64,000 nt of DNA from Inonotus obliquus. Its lineage: Eukaryota > Basidiomycota > Agaricomycetes > Hymenochaetales > Hymenochaetaceae. Shown one piece after another: positions 22,901 through 34,063 of the stretch. Each line of letters begins with the position of its first letter. Position 1 is the stretch's first letter. The notes below the pieces were generated by a model. The model ran no database searches, was not told the DNA's origin, and was given only the letters and a program-made list of their open reading frames with translations. The stretch covers positions 3,410,001 to 3,474,000 of the forward strand of contig JAJHTX010000001.1 of NCBI GenBank assembly GCA_032164295.1. The letters run 5' to 3'. A program made the position numbers and the translations under genes.

Positions 22901-25515
22901 TCGGTTACATTTCAGAACATGCCGCCTATCATCACGGCGAGCTAAGCTTGACCATGACGATCATCAACTTAGCGCAGGACTACATCGGAAGTAATAACAT
23001 GAACCTATTACTGCCAAATGGTCAGTATGGTACTCGTGATCAGGGAGGAAAAGATCATGCGTCAGCTCGTTACATCTACACCGAACCGGCACCCATATCC
23101 AGAGCAGTCTTCCATCCAAGTGACGATAACCTTCTCAATCAGCAGAAGGAAGACGGGCAGCTCATTGAGCCCGAGTTTTACGTGCCTATTATCCCGATGA
23201 TCCTGATAAATGGTGCAGAAGGCATTGGAACAGGTAAGTCACCGATCTGTTGTTAGCGAATTGCAGTGCTAAATAGCAGAACAAAGGCTGGAGCACGAGC
23301 GTCCCATCCTATAATCCTGTGGATATCGTGAATAACCTCAGGCGCTTGATGAAAGGTGAAGAGCAAATACCTATGGCTCCTTGGTGGCGTGGTTTCAATG
23401 GCACGGTCAAGAAAACTGGAGAAGGCAAATACGAAGTGACTGGTGTTGCAAAGAAGCTAAACGACACGACTGTCGAAATCACCGAGCTTCCCATCCACAA
23501 ATGGACACAGAATTTCAAGGCTGAACTGGAGGCCATGTGCGGAGAGAAGGGAGATGGTGTAGTAAAGGTGAGTTCGCTCCGGACACCACCAAGATGGTTT
23601 GCTAATAGAATTTGTAGGATTATAAGGAACACCATGACAATCGTAACGTACACTTCGTCGTGACCATGGGTACCAAGGAACTAGAAAAGGCCGAGGCTCA
23701 GGGCTTGGAGGAGTTCTTTAAGCTTACGTCAAAGATCAGCACAAACAATATGATCTGCTTTGACTTCGAGGGCAAAATCAAGAGATATAGCAGCCCAGAG
23801 GAGATACTCGAAGATTTCTACCCAGTTCGGTTGAGCTATTATCAGAAGCGGAAGGTACGTTTTGAGCGACTCACTAAATCATGCTTCATCTAAGGGTGCT
23901 GTTTGCAGGATTACTTGGCGAACGAGCTTCAGCTTGAACACGAGCGGCTATCCAATCAAGCGCGTTTCGTTCAGATGATTGTCAAGAAGGAGCTCGTGGT
24001 ATCAGGGCGCAAGAAGATTGACATTGTTTCAGACTTGCGGAAGAAGAACTTTAGGCCGTTCCCAAAGGTATCGAAAGCAAAGGCGGCGGGTGAAACTGAA
24101 GAGGCTCTAGAAGATGCCGAAGCCGAAGAGAAAGAAACTGGCGCGACCTCGGACTTCGACTACCTGCTGGGCATGCCCATCTATAGCTTGACACATGAGA
24201 AAATTGAGAAGCTGTTGGATCAGGCCAGCCAGAAGGAGGCCGAGCTTCTCGCTTTACTCGAGTTGACACCCAATCAGATCTGGAATACAGATCTCGACAA
24301 GTTCCTTGCGCAGTGGGAGGTACGTTTGACTACTATCTTATTAACTTTAATTACCCCGTTATTCTGATGTTTCCACGTATCGTAGGTAACGTGTAAAGAA
24401 TGGGAGGAATCGGCAATCAAGGACTCGTCCGGGAAGACGGTGAAAAAGAGGCAGGCAACGTTGAAGACTCGCAAGTCGTTATCTGGTCCCTTTGGAAAGA
24501 AGAAGAAAGACGACGATGACGATTCCGGGGATGACTTCATGCCCACCAAGGCTGCTGCAAAAGCGGCACCGAAAAAGGAGCCCACGGAACGGAAGGTCTC
24601 AAGGACGAAGGCGCCAGTCAAGAAGTTCGAATCAGACAATGATGATGACGATGACGACTTGTACACCAAGCCTGGACCTTCTAGACCGACTACAGGGAGA
24701 GCAGCCGAGACGACAGCCCGGAAGACATCTCGTCCAAAAGTCGTAAAGGAAGAAACGGACGAGGACGATGATGACGATTATATCAAACCGGCAGCGACGA
24801 CCAAGCGAACCGCAGCTAAGGATGTGTCTGATGTTTATGATCAGATTCCGAAAGGTCAAACTTCAAAGTCGAAGTCTACTACTACTGCGAAGCGAAAGAG
24901 GCATGTTCAATACTGCACCTGAAAGAAGTTGTTCATAACTCACCAATTTCTCTTTCTTTTTTCAGTCCTGCTGTTGACGAAGGGGATAGCGATACCGGTG
25001 GGAGCTCCAAACCTCCTAAAAAGAGAGCACAAGTATCCCTTCGAGAGTTCTTCGGTAAAGGAAAGGAAGAGGATTCGCAGGAGAGTAAAGAGACTAATCA
25101 ACAACCTCCGACCCCTAGTAAAGTCTCAGCGATGAAGCCGAAACCCAAAGCCGCACCTCCAGCTACAAAAAGGGCTACGAAGAAAGCGATTGAGAGCGAA
25201 GACGAAGACGAAGATTCGGACGTAGAAGTCGGTCCAGTCATCAAGTCTAAATCCAAACCCAAACCGAAAGCGAAAGCAGTAGCACCAACAAAGAAAGCTG
25301 TTGCTCCGTCCAAATCATCGACATCGAAGAAAGTCATCCGTGACGATGATGAGGACGATGATGATGATGACGAGATGAATATAGAGCCGCCAGTAACGAA
25401 ACGTTCTCAAGCGCCTAAACGAGCTGCTAGAGCTGCTCCGAAGAAATATGTTGATCTTTCGTCTGATGATGATGGAGATGGAGGAGAGGATGATACGTTT
25501 GAGGTTTCCGATTAG
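19979..25515 (+). CDS. TOP2: DNA topoisomerase II
   Basis: Nuclear type IIA topoisomerase that passes one duplex through another. Begins MSSSEAENFNIDDVSGSDY with a Lys/Ala-rich leader. The GHKL ATPase shows EILVNAADN, YNNGRGIPIEMH, MIPEMIFGHLLTSGNYDD and GGRNGYGAKLANI. The transducer has QTKETLTKTASGFGS. The TOPRIM domain has LILTEGDSAKALAVAGL, PLRGKLLNVREA and IMTDQDHDGSHIKGLLIN. The cleavage core has NKELILFSMADNIRSIPS, DGLKPGQRKVIWGCFKRK, the active-site stretch GTRDQGGKDHASARYIYT (Tyr after Arg) and EGIGTG. The C-terminus is long, with alternating Lys-rich and Asp/Glu-rich blocks and no fixed motifs, as in other fungal enzymes. An intron at 22589-22644 removes a short frame between EWLRHF and the PGTYLDH segment. 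Only 247 bp separate it from GCN20 upstream. Some splice sites were inferred. Confidence 0.95.
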
Positions 25516-26172
25516 ATTTGTTTGACTCATTCTAAATACTGATTTACTAAGTCGACTCGAAGTCATTCGGTCTAATTCTTATACCATCTCACTTTCTCTT
25601 CTTTTCATCCTTTCTTGCTGTATATTATGGATATGTAAGTCATGTTATGTATGTTTGCCACATGAGTCAAATTTATAGAAGCTTTCTCGTGGACGAAAGT
25701 GTTTCTTATGAGAATATACGATACGCTATAGTGGTGTGTCTACAGCGATCACAAAACGAAAAACGCTCACCAAAATTACTCCCTTACTTTCACCTTTAAC
25801 GAAATTTAGCCTCGATCAATTGCAATTTAGCAGAAACTTGCCCAGGCCCAATGTCAATATCATTAATATACAGAACGGAGTAAACTTGAAAGTAAGAGAC
25901 TGAGGGTTAGGACTGAGGACTGAGGATTGTCCGAAAGAAAGTGCTCTTTGAAACGAACCGAACCGTATCAAAGCGAATGACAAAAGGGAGGGGAAGAGAG
26001 AGGAAAGGGAAAGTGGGGTACAGAGAAAATCCAACTATGCACCATGCATCAAAAAGCGTCTTCTTATGCGGTCTTCGCTTGACCGACTTGCTTTAACGGC
26101 TTCAGCCTCCTTAAATAGTATAACCTCACCAACACCGAGTACGGACGGACGAATGGAAAGAGGACAAACGAC
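25516..26172. other. Convergent 3' flanks of TOP2 and the ADAM gene
   Basis: AT-rich 3' UTR-like sequence with a stretch of GGGACTGAGGACTGAGGA-type short duplications near 25905-25925. No gene recognised. Confidence 0.5.
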
Positions 26173-29169
26173 CTATCGCATCGGTCCATTCCACTGAGTC
26201 GGATCAACCCAGTGAGACGGCTGTCGAGGGAACGGAGGTTCCCTGGCCCTAGACGCCCCACCAGAACCCGGTCTTCCTCCTCTAGCACCACCAGCACCAA
26301 CATCCCGACTTAACCTCCTCGGCCCACCAGACTGCTGACTATGCGTACTATCCCAACTCAAATTCCTCGCTCCTCCATTATGATTGGTATGGAAAGACGA
26401 GGGAGGTACGTTCCTCATCTCACTCATCCCTGGCCCACCCGGACGAAGCGCATTTGGTACGGAGGGTACGGAAGATGTTCGACGAGATTGTGAAGATGGG
26501 TGTGTTGGTGGAGGAGCGGGAGGTGCGTTTACTTGAGGTCTTGAAGCAAACGGTACGACGGGTGCTAATCCTCCTTGTCCTACACCACCTGCACCTGTGG
26601 TTCCCGGAAGACCTTGCCAACTGCTCAACCGTGCACCTCGTTGTCCTGATAACGCAGGTTCCGTCGAAGGTGCTGATTTTCGCTTTGCGCAACCACGTTT
26701 GCAGCCTGAAGAAAGGGGGAATCAGCTTCAGTTTTAAAGAGTTAATGGAAATGTGAGTGAGTTGTACGTACAGAGGATGATTGACCACATTATGAGTAGA
26801 GCAGCAATGGCTGCGACGATCGTGATCGGGATGGATATCTGCAAGTTCTGGACATACCAGGCCTGAAGGTATCTCTCAGTACGCATCAAATGCACGAATT
26901 TGGAAGAACAATCACCTTTGCCGTATCCAGAGCACTTCCAGACTGGCATTGACCACTTTGACATGTTCCTCCAAAGCCTTCAAACATCTATTTAATTATC
27001 TGCTCGAGGTTATGATGTCAAGAAAACGTACCGCAAGAAGACCCGTCGATGAGTTGAGACTGCAATTGTATACACTGGTTTGAATTGCTCGGATCCTGGC
27101 ACGATACTCGACAAGAGTTATCCTGTCTTGTACACGCTTGAGTCAAACCTAAGGAGGATCCAACAATTCGACATTGCTCTAAATCACAGTCAGTTCCATA
27201 AGTTCAGAGAACCGGGTACGATAGGAAAAGAACGCACGATTCAAACTCGTGCAGATACCATTCGCACACGCAAGGTTATCTCCACCCACACTACCACAAC
27301 TCTGACCATTCGGCTCAAACTTATCTGATGGACAATCCGCTGAACTACCAGAACAAGTCTCCGCAATATCGCAACTCGCATCCGCCGAGGGTCGGCAAAC
27401 CTGTCCCTGTGGAGCGAAATTGCAAGAATCGTTACAACAAGGGCTACTCGCGGGATCGCACTGCGCGTTATCTCTAAATCTGCAAGTGGCCGCATCGCAG
27501 CACGAGGAGGTCGTATTCTGTCCTGGGTCACAATCTTCACCTTCCTCAACAATACCGTTCCCGCACATGTTGAGTGATATCGTCCGGATCCCGTCGCTTG
27601 GATCCGCCAAACACGACGTGTTTACCGCATTTGATGTAGTAGCAAGCATCAGGGAGCATATGTTACCCAAACTGCATGGGGAGAACGTTTTCTGAGAGGA
27701 GGAAGTAACCGGACTCATAATGAACTGATCGTTCGCGTTACACGAGGAAGATGAAAGCGGGCAGCAAGCCGTGGTGCTCGTAGTACAACCGCTTTGGCAG
27801 TCATGGATAGCACCGAAGTTATGGCCAATCTCATGCGAGACAACTTCCCACTCGGTTCGTCCATTCGTCGAGACCGCAGTCCCACTCACAAATTGCCCAC
27901 GGCTTCCACTAGTCGTTTGTTGACACAAAGTACCGAGCCACGCGACGCCAACTTCCGGAGTCGTAGGACAGCCGCTCATCAGATGCCAGAGCCCGGCACC
28001 ATCATTCCCCCTGTCGCCGCGCCAGCCGGAAAACAGCGATAGCCGATCATTAAGGGTGACACCTGGTGCATCACAACCTACATTCCACGGCGTGTCGCTT
28101 GGTGCCGTAGATGGGCAGGTCGAATCGTGCATGTCGAGTTCTACTATACCCAGACTGACGTTGAAGGTCGACTTGTACAATGAACTCGCCGTATTCCAGT
28201 TATTGATGATCTGCGTCGTCGCATTTTGAGTGCCTCCGTGTGCAGCAACATAACTACAGTCCGCCGCGACGCCCATAAAAAGTATTCGTTGAGTTGACGG
28301 GCAGCCAGCAGTTTCGCCGATCGTGCTACCGAAGTTGCCAGAACCACTTCCACCCATCACATCTTGTCGCCGCACGAGCGAGGAATTCGATAAAGAATCA
28401 TCCCAAGGCGAATGTAATGATGGGCTCATCCACGGATCAGCATGTGAACAGCCTTGCCGAGGTTCGTCGTTCTCATCTTGCACTACATCCGAATCTCGCC
28501 AGATCACAAGTTGCGAATCCCAACTTTCGTCCAACAACTCGGGATCCCTCTTCAGGCGCTTTCGCACATAATTATCCCGCGTTTGGACGTTATGTACCAC
28601 ACCCCCTACGGAAAACGCGCCTTCAAAGACAGGAGGCACGCCGCGCCCAGCGTCTCCTTGGTTGTGGACAACAATTCTTGCCCAGCCTAACTCAGGGCGT
28701 GGGAAGACGCCCGCGGCATCCTCGCGCAAGCGATGTTGTGTTCGTTCAGGAGCCACAACCTCTCCCCAATAGGCCCTCACACTCTCTCGGACGAGTGGCA
28801 CGGTTCGATCGAGTACGCCATTTTTGTAGTAGTTTATTCGAGCCGCTGGATGAATGAGATGATCGTTGGGACGGAGATGAAGGTAGTATGTCTCATTAAA
28901 TGCAGAAATCGTGAGGCGAAAAGAATCAGAATGGTAAAGAGTCGGGCCCTCTAAGAAAGGCTCCCCATAAGAGCGCTTCTTAAGTTGATTATGTCGAGGG
29001 AGGATTTCAAGTGCTAGAGTCGTTGGATGGGCTATTCGTTTCAAAGGTCTTGGAGGAGCGCTCGATGCTGCGGAATGATCAATACGACGTTGCGAAAGGA
29101 GAGAAAGGAAAACATACCTAAGGCGAGGAGCGCATTGAGGAGGACGACCAGCGCATAGATGGAATACAT
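26173..29169 (-). CDS. ADAM-family membrane metalloprotease (M12B)
   Basis: A surface zinc metalloprotease that could shed ectodomains. The start at 29169 gives a signal peptide MYSIYALVVLLNALLALASS, interrupted by a 50-nt intron (29068-29117). Then come a prodomain (LALEILPRHNQLKKR, NYYKNGVLDR) and a catalytic domain with HEIGHNFGAIHD, the H-E-x-x-H-x-x-G-x-x-H zinc site, and a Met-turn FIMSP. A disintegrin-like Cys-rich domain follows: CGNGIVEEGEDCDPG, CCDAATCRF, CCNDSCNF and ETCSGSSADCPSDKF. A further Cys-rich exon (CRIVGSSLGLTQACTR, SCRVSCQDPSNSNQC) leads to one transmembrane segment, ISIPITIVAAIAALLIMWSI. The cytoplasmic tail is rich in Pro/Gly/Arg and ends WVDPTQWNGPMR at 26173. All catalytic residues are present. 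A longer open frame reaches 29497 but would bury the signal peptide. Confidence 0.9.
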
Positions 29170-31933
29170 GTAAAGGATGGAGGGGGGAGGAGGAAGGAAA
29201 GGAGATGTAGAGAACGGCTAGGTAATAAGAGAATGAGCGGCTTGAGGCAGGCGGTGCGAGTGTGGTAATGATCTTACCCCGCCAAGACAGTAACCCCCCA
29301 AAAGAAGAATAAAACGAAAATATTAGCGTATCAGATATGAGTCCCGGCCAGCGGGATGCCGCTTGACCGTGCAGCGAAAAAGAGAGTAGAGGATGAAAAG
29401 GAGAGATGGTGGAGGTTGTCGTCAAAGACGGCGTTGGAGGACGAGGGAAGCGTTCGTTCTCCTTGGATTGGTTGCTGTCCGAAGGACGGGTACCCAATCA
29501 TGTTCTCTCACGATTACACTCCCCCGTTTCCAGGTATACTTTTAACATGACTATTTACATCCTTTACCATCAGGATCTGCTTGCTTTTGTTTCACGACGA
29601 ACAAGCCATCATACTCGCTCGCTGATGGACCATAGCACTTTCTTGGCATGGCATCTACACGGGGCTCAGTTGCCGCACGTGCAGGTGCATCCAAATATTC
29701 CAAATAAGGAATTTAGGAAAGTAACCTCGACTCCGATTACAAATAAAACGCCAAGCCAACACCTTTTTTTAGAGTCAGGTGATCGGATACGTCAGCTTGC
29801 CGTCCGTCCAACAAACAACTCGCCAAGCCAGGTAAAGGACTGCGGATTACACACAGACGCGCTGTCAACCTTGTGCAAAATCACCTCTCACCACCGGAGA
29901 GTTTTCCAGTACAATAGGAGATTAAGCATAATAAGACACCCGCCAAGTGTATACGACCTTCTTGTAATGAAGGAGAAGGTAAGACAAACCTTTTGCAACA
30001 CTGCTTTCTTGCCATTCTCGTCCCCAGAATCGTCCTGTACGTACGGAACTACAACTAAGATGTTGATGAGATTCAATACGGCACAGCGGAGTTTCGCTCT
30101 AAGAGCACACAACCAAGTGCTCCGAAAGGATGTGGGCCAAGCAAACGACGTAACATGGTCTTGTTGGAGGGTCATTGCCCCACACTCGGTCTTTTCGGCC
30201 AACATCAGCACATTTCGATTTTCGATCTAACACAATAGCATCCGTCATCATCAGCATACTCAAGATATCCTTCATGGTCTTGGATCTTGGAACTTGGCTT
30301 GGAAAGGATGAGCAAACGCGTTATTTGCACTTGTTATGTTCACGACGGCGTTATACTTACTTCCACTTCAATGCGGCCGCAGCAGATTTCCTGTGTTTCG
30401 TCTCACCTGTCTTCGTTTGAATCAGTGGCATGCACAGCTTGTAAGACAATCTCACGAATCGTTTGCGTTCAGTGTTCACACAGCACCCAAACGTACGGTT
30501 CCAGATTTCTCAGGGAGAAGTATCAATCTACCTTCGTGGCCAAGTTAGCGGTGTGTAGAATTTGAATTTACTCTTTCGTCCGAGTCGGAATCAGCTTCCG
30601 TCACTGACCGTTCGAGTTGATAGTGGGACGACCTAGACGGTTCGTATCGACGTGTGCAAACAAGATCGCCAATCAATCAAAAAGGGATGACGGAGACTTG
30701 AGCGGTATTGCGGTCTCTGATCTTATGGTATGGACGTCGCCAAGGCACAAGCTGCATGTACGTTGTCAAGATCCAAGGGCTGCGAGTAGCGGTCAACGAC
30801 TGGCTCGCTTGCTGCTTTAGCTTTCCGGAGGACACCTTCACCGACTCGGGAATATAAGCTTGCCTTTCGATCAAATCATTCCTCTTCCGCTGTCAGAAAG
30901 CCTAAGGATTTTCACAACTTCAAGTGTGGTCTACCTGGATGAGACAGAATTCGGCTGTATCTTCGCGACCCTGATTGCGGTCCAGGTCCGCACATGTCGT
31001 TCGTTCTGTTCTGTTAGCTCCATGAGAGTTTACAGTCGGAATCGGCGAGAAATTTCTGCTCGGTGGATGGGCGACATCAACGGTACACCCATATTCTCAA
31101 ACTTGAGACCATATCGTCCGTCAAGTACTGTTATTTTTCTAAACAAGTAGACGATGTAAACGTGGCGTTGGACCATACCATCACGATTTAGCTGGGCGAG
31201 TACGTGAAGTGTTATTACGTTCGCCTTACACTGGTGCATCTGGAAGGAGGTATGGTATGTGCAGGCCCAAGGCCGAGAATGTGTGGCATTTGTTGGACCT
31301 CATTGCAGTTCAAGCTCGTACCCATCTCAGATTTCAGTAGAACTGCCTTCCTAGCTCTCCACCTTTGCGGCTGCTAAAACAGCAATCTATACTTATCCGT
31401 CGCCACAATCGTCTTTATGAATTTTGACTTCTGACTTCACAAGATTGATAGGTATGGGCTCGGACTAAGGATCAGTATTATACATACAAACGACTTCTTT
31501 ACCTAAACGGACTTAGCGCACCGTGGTCTTATCCGACTTCGTCAGTTACGAATATAATTGTGGCGTTGGATGCGAGCAGGGAAAATCAACAAGATGGCTT
31601 CATTATGCGAGTTAGCCTTGAGCGTCGAACCAGTGGCGAATACCCCCCGTATTTATGCCTTATACGGAAGCAAGATCCCAATTGAAATAGATGCGGAATC
31701 GGTACGGATTCCGCATTTTTGAGTTTGCAATCCCATATTGCTTGCTTGCTTATTTTACCGCTATGCATCAGCGAGGGCACTATAAGCATCGGGCTCTATT
31801 TATTCATCATCAATCAATTCAATTCCCATCTTCATCTTTCACCTCCATCACTACTAAGTATTTGGCGTCTTGTATAATCACGTTGATAAAGCCGAATCCT
31901 CCTGCTAGATAACCTTCCGCCAAAGCAGCGACT
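29170..31933. other. 2.8-kb divergent spacer, ADAM / EEP nuclease
   Basis: Carries promoters for two divergent genes. A 274-codon plus-strand frame at 29406-30230 overlaps ADAM leader sequence and has no family features, so I do not call it. Bases 30820-30836 share 17 identical bases with the 3' flank of the second EEP copy (37194-37210), with a matching CTTGCT just upstream. A nearby frame reads GIAVSDLMVW, reminiscent of the EEP SDHLGVW end. A badly decayed EEP relic around 30600-30840 is therefore possible but weakly supported. The last 130 bases before 31934 are C/T-rich, like fungal leaders. Confidence 0.35.
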
Positions 31934-33011
31934 ATGGAGGGGCCTGATATCCAAGAGGCGAGGATCCTTGACTATAGCGTATCTCACAAGAAATGGATCG
32001 CTCACGCGTCAAGTCTTTCCATCGATGGATCACCAACCAGTAACCCCCCTTCGTTCAATATCGCAACTTGGAATATCTGGGAGGACGATCGAGCCACGAA
32101 ATATCGATATCCCTATATCCTGCATCTGCTATTCGGCTCATCCTCTCCTTTCGATGTGATCACTCTTCAGGAAGTCACAGGAGAATTCTCTACGGCACTT
32201 TTGCAGCATCGGACGGTCCAAAGGGATTGGCTGGTCACAGACTTGATGCACCAGCTGGAGCTTCTTCCCAATCCGTATGGAACTATGATACTCGTTAAGA
32301 AGAGTAGATTTCAAGGGTATACTTTCAAAGCTCGATTTCATGCGTTCGAGAGCTCGTATATGGCTAGAGGTATCAACTTCATCGAAGTTTATCGGAATGT
32401 CGCACCTAGCCCTGGCAGAAATCCTTCCCGACAGTTGATTGTAAGTCCCAATAGATATTCATCACTAATACTGAATTCAAATACTACCCACAAAATCGCA
32501 GATGCGCATTGGAACGGCTCATTTTGAATCTCATCCTGGCGACCTTAGGAAGCGGAAGGCGCAGTTCGAAGTGTCTGCAAATATCCTTACATCTTCAAGT
32601 TCCGCTACCGTTCCAGCAATCCTGACAGGGGATTGTAATATCACGTCATACGCCGAACTCACTCCCCTCATAAATCCTACTCAAGGACGTCCCACATTTG
32701 TGGACGCACTCCTCACACCCCGTCCGCTCAGATCGGACCAGGACCCCTTTAGATCTCATCCCACTATGGGTCTGACCCTCCCTAACGTCAGAACATTCGG
32801 GATTCGTCGTCAGAATAAACCCGCACCTGTTCGTCTTGATTATATCTTTACGCACAAAATGGGAGTTGCAAATAACAGGTCGCATTCTGGGTTTTTGGGT
32901 GATGAACCTTGTTGTGGTAAGGAAAAGGCAAAGATGGAGGAAGGGAAGGATGGGAGAGTTTATGCTTCGGATCATTTGGGCGTTTGGGTTAAGGCAACAC
33001 TTGTTGATTAG
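31934..33011 (+). CDS. TDP2-like endonuclease/exonuclease/phosphatase (EEP) protein, copy A
   Basis: Two exons (31934-32440, 32502-33011) give 338 residues of the metal-dependent EEP fold, closest in motif pattern to tyrosyl-DNA phosphodiesterase 2. Visible catalytic signatures in order: FNIATWNIW (Asn), FDVITLQEVTGEF (metal-binding Glu), MRIGTAHFESHPGD (His), AILTGDCNITSY (Asp, Asn), RLDYIFTHK, and YASDHLGVWVK (Asp-His). There is no signal peptide or membrane helix, so it is probably cytosolic or nuclear. The start MEGPDIQEARILDY lies close to the conserved region, giving a nearly minimal domain. Substrate is not provable from sequence: TDP2 cleaves 5'-phosphotyrosyl links, but other EEP members hydrolyse phosphoinositides, RNA or DNA. 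Two related copies follow downstream. Confidence 0.82.
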
Positions 33012-34063
33012 GTTTGGAATAAGGGATGCTACTAAGACGTTTGTATAGGTGTATGTTTATGTGTCCTATTTCCTCTTTTCAGACGAGCCACACCGATTTC
33101 TGTAACCTCGTTTCAAGCGGAGACCGAATGCTCTCTCACGCTCACGTGAACTGAAATCAAGACCAAATCACTTTTTAAAGTTCATTACTGGAATCACTGT
33201 ATTTGATACATTCTTCTCTCTTCCTCTTCCTCCCTTAATTCTGAGCCGATTCAAATTCGATCGCGAATTTGATCTTGTACTACGCTTCGATCCTTCTCTC
33301 TTCTTTGTATTCACCATTGCCTGGGTTCCAGTGATACACCAGCGTCAATAGACAGATGTCGGATATTTGAGAATTGCAATAAGTGCTTCGTGGTGATGAG
33401 GCTCCTCTCATGCTCGAGGACGTATGTATCGGTGCGGATACTGAATGTCTGTATACCATGTAGGTAGTCTCCGCTCCTGACTATTTGTAAACGGGTGAAG
33501 AGGGCCCGCTAGATGGGAACAACATTAACGGAGGGCGAATAATCCTGAGGTGACGCCACTAGTGAGCTTCCCGTACGCCAAAGAAATGGTAACCTTGCAA
33601 ATCTACAGGTGTGTCGTCTAAAATGCCAATACCATGAGCGCGTCTAATGCTAAGAATACGGTCACAGTTGAATTTATTGCATGGGTTATATCGAGCGAGA
33701 GCGAAACAGTAAACTTGAGCGCTACGCTCAGCACTTGTCTTCTCAATTCACGCGTCTCGGGTGAAGTTCACGCCCGAAGCATGTAGACGACCAAAGGTGA
33801 TGGGAACTGTGCACGTGTAGCGATCTTAACGCCCATGGAACCCGAGTGTGTCCTAAATTCGGCTTGACGCTGAACTTACGGATTCCCCTGGCCATTGCAA
33901 AAGTGGATTTGGTAGTTCCACGTTGTGATCCTTTCAAGCGCGTCATCCCAAGGTTAAGAAATTAGCTTCCAAGAATCCAATATCCGCCTGGATTGAAAAG
34001 GGTCCCTGATGGACGTTTTGACGCCCCCTCCCCCAAAGTCCTGACTCCCTCCTTGTGCCAGTC
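33012..34063. other. 1-kb spacer between EEP copy A and the protease-like fusion gene
   Basis: 3' UTR of copy A, then sequence with no recognised gene, including a 67-codon minus-strand frame at 33743-33946 without features. The promoter of the fusion gene presumably lies within 33800-34050. Confidence 0.4.

Noticed and set aside
28294..28857. 187-codon plus-strand frame antisense to the ADAM gene
   Set aside because: The minus strand has the signal peptide, zinc site and disintegrin cysteines. The plus frame is Arg/Pro/His-rich shadow sequence.
29406..30230. 274-codon plus-strand open frame upstream of EEP copy A
   Set aside because: It overlaps the ADAM 5' flank on the other strand, is His/Arg/Ser-rich with no domain or motif, and shows no codon pattern like its neighbours. 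Probably a chance long frame, although the region may contain a decayed EEP relic.
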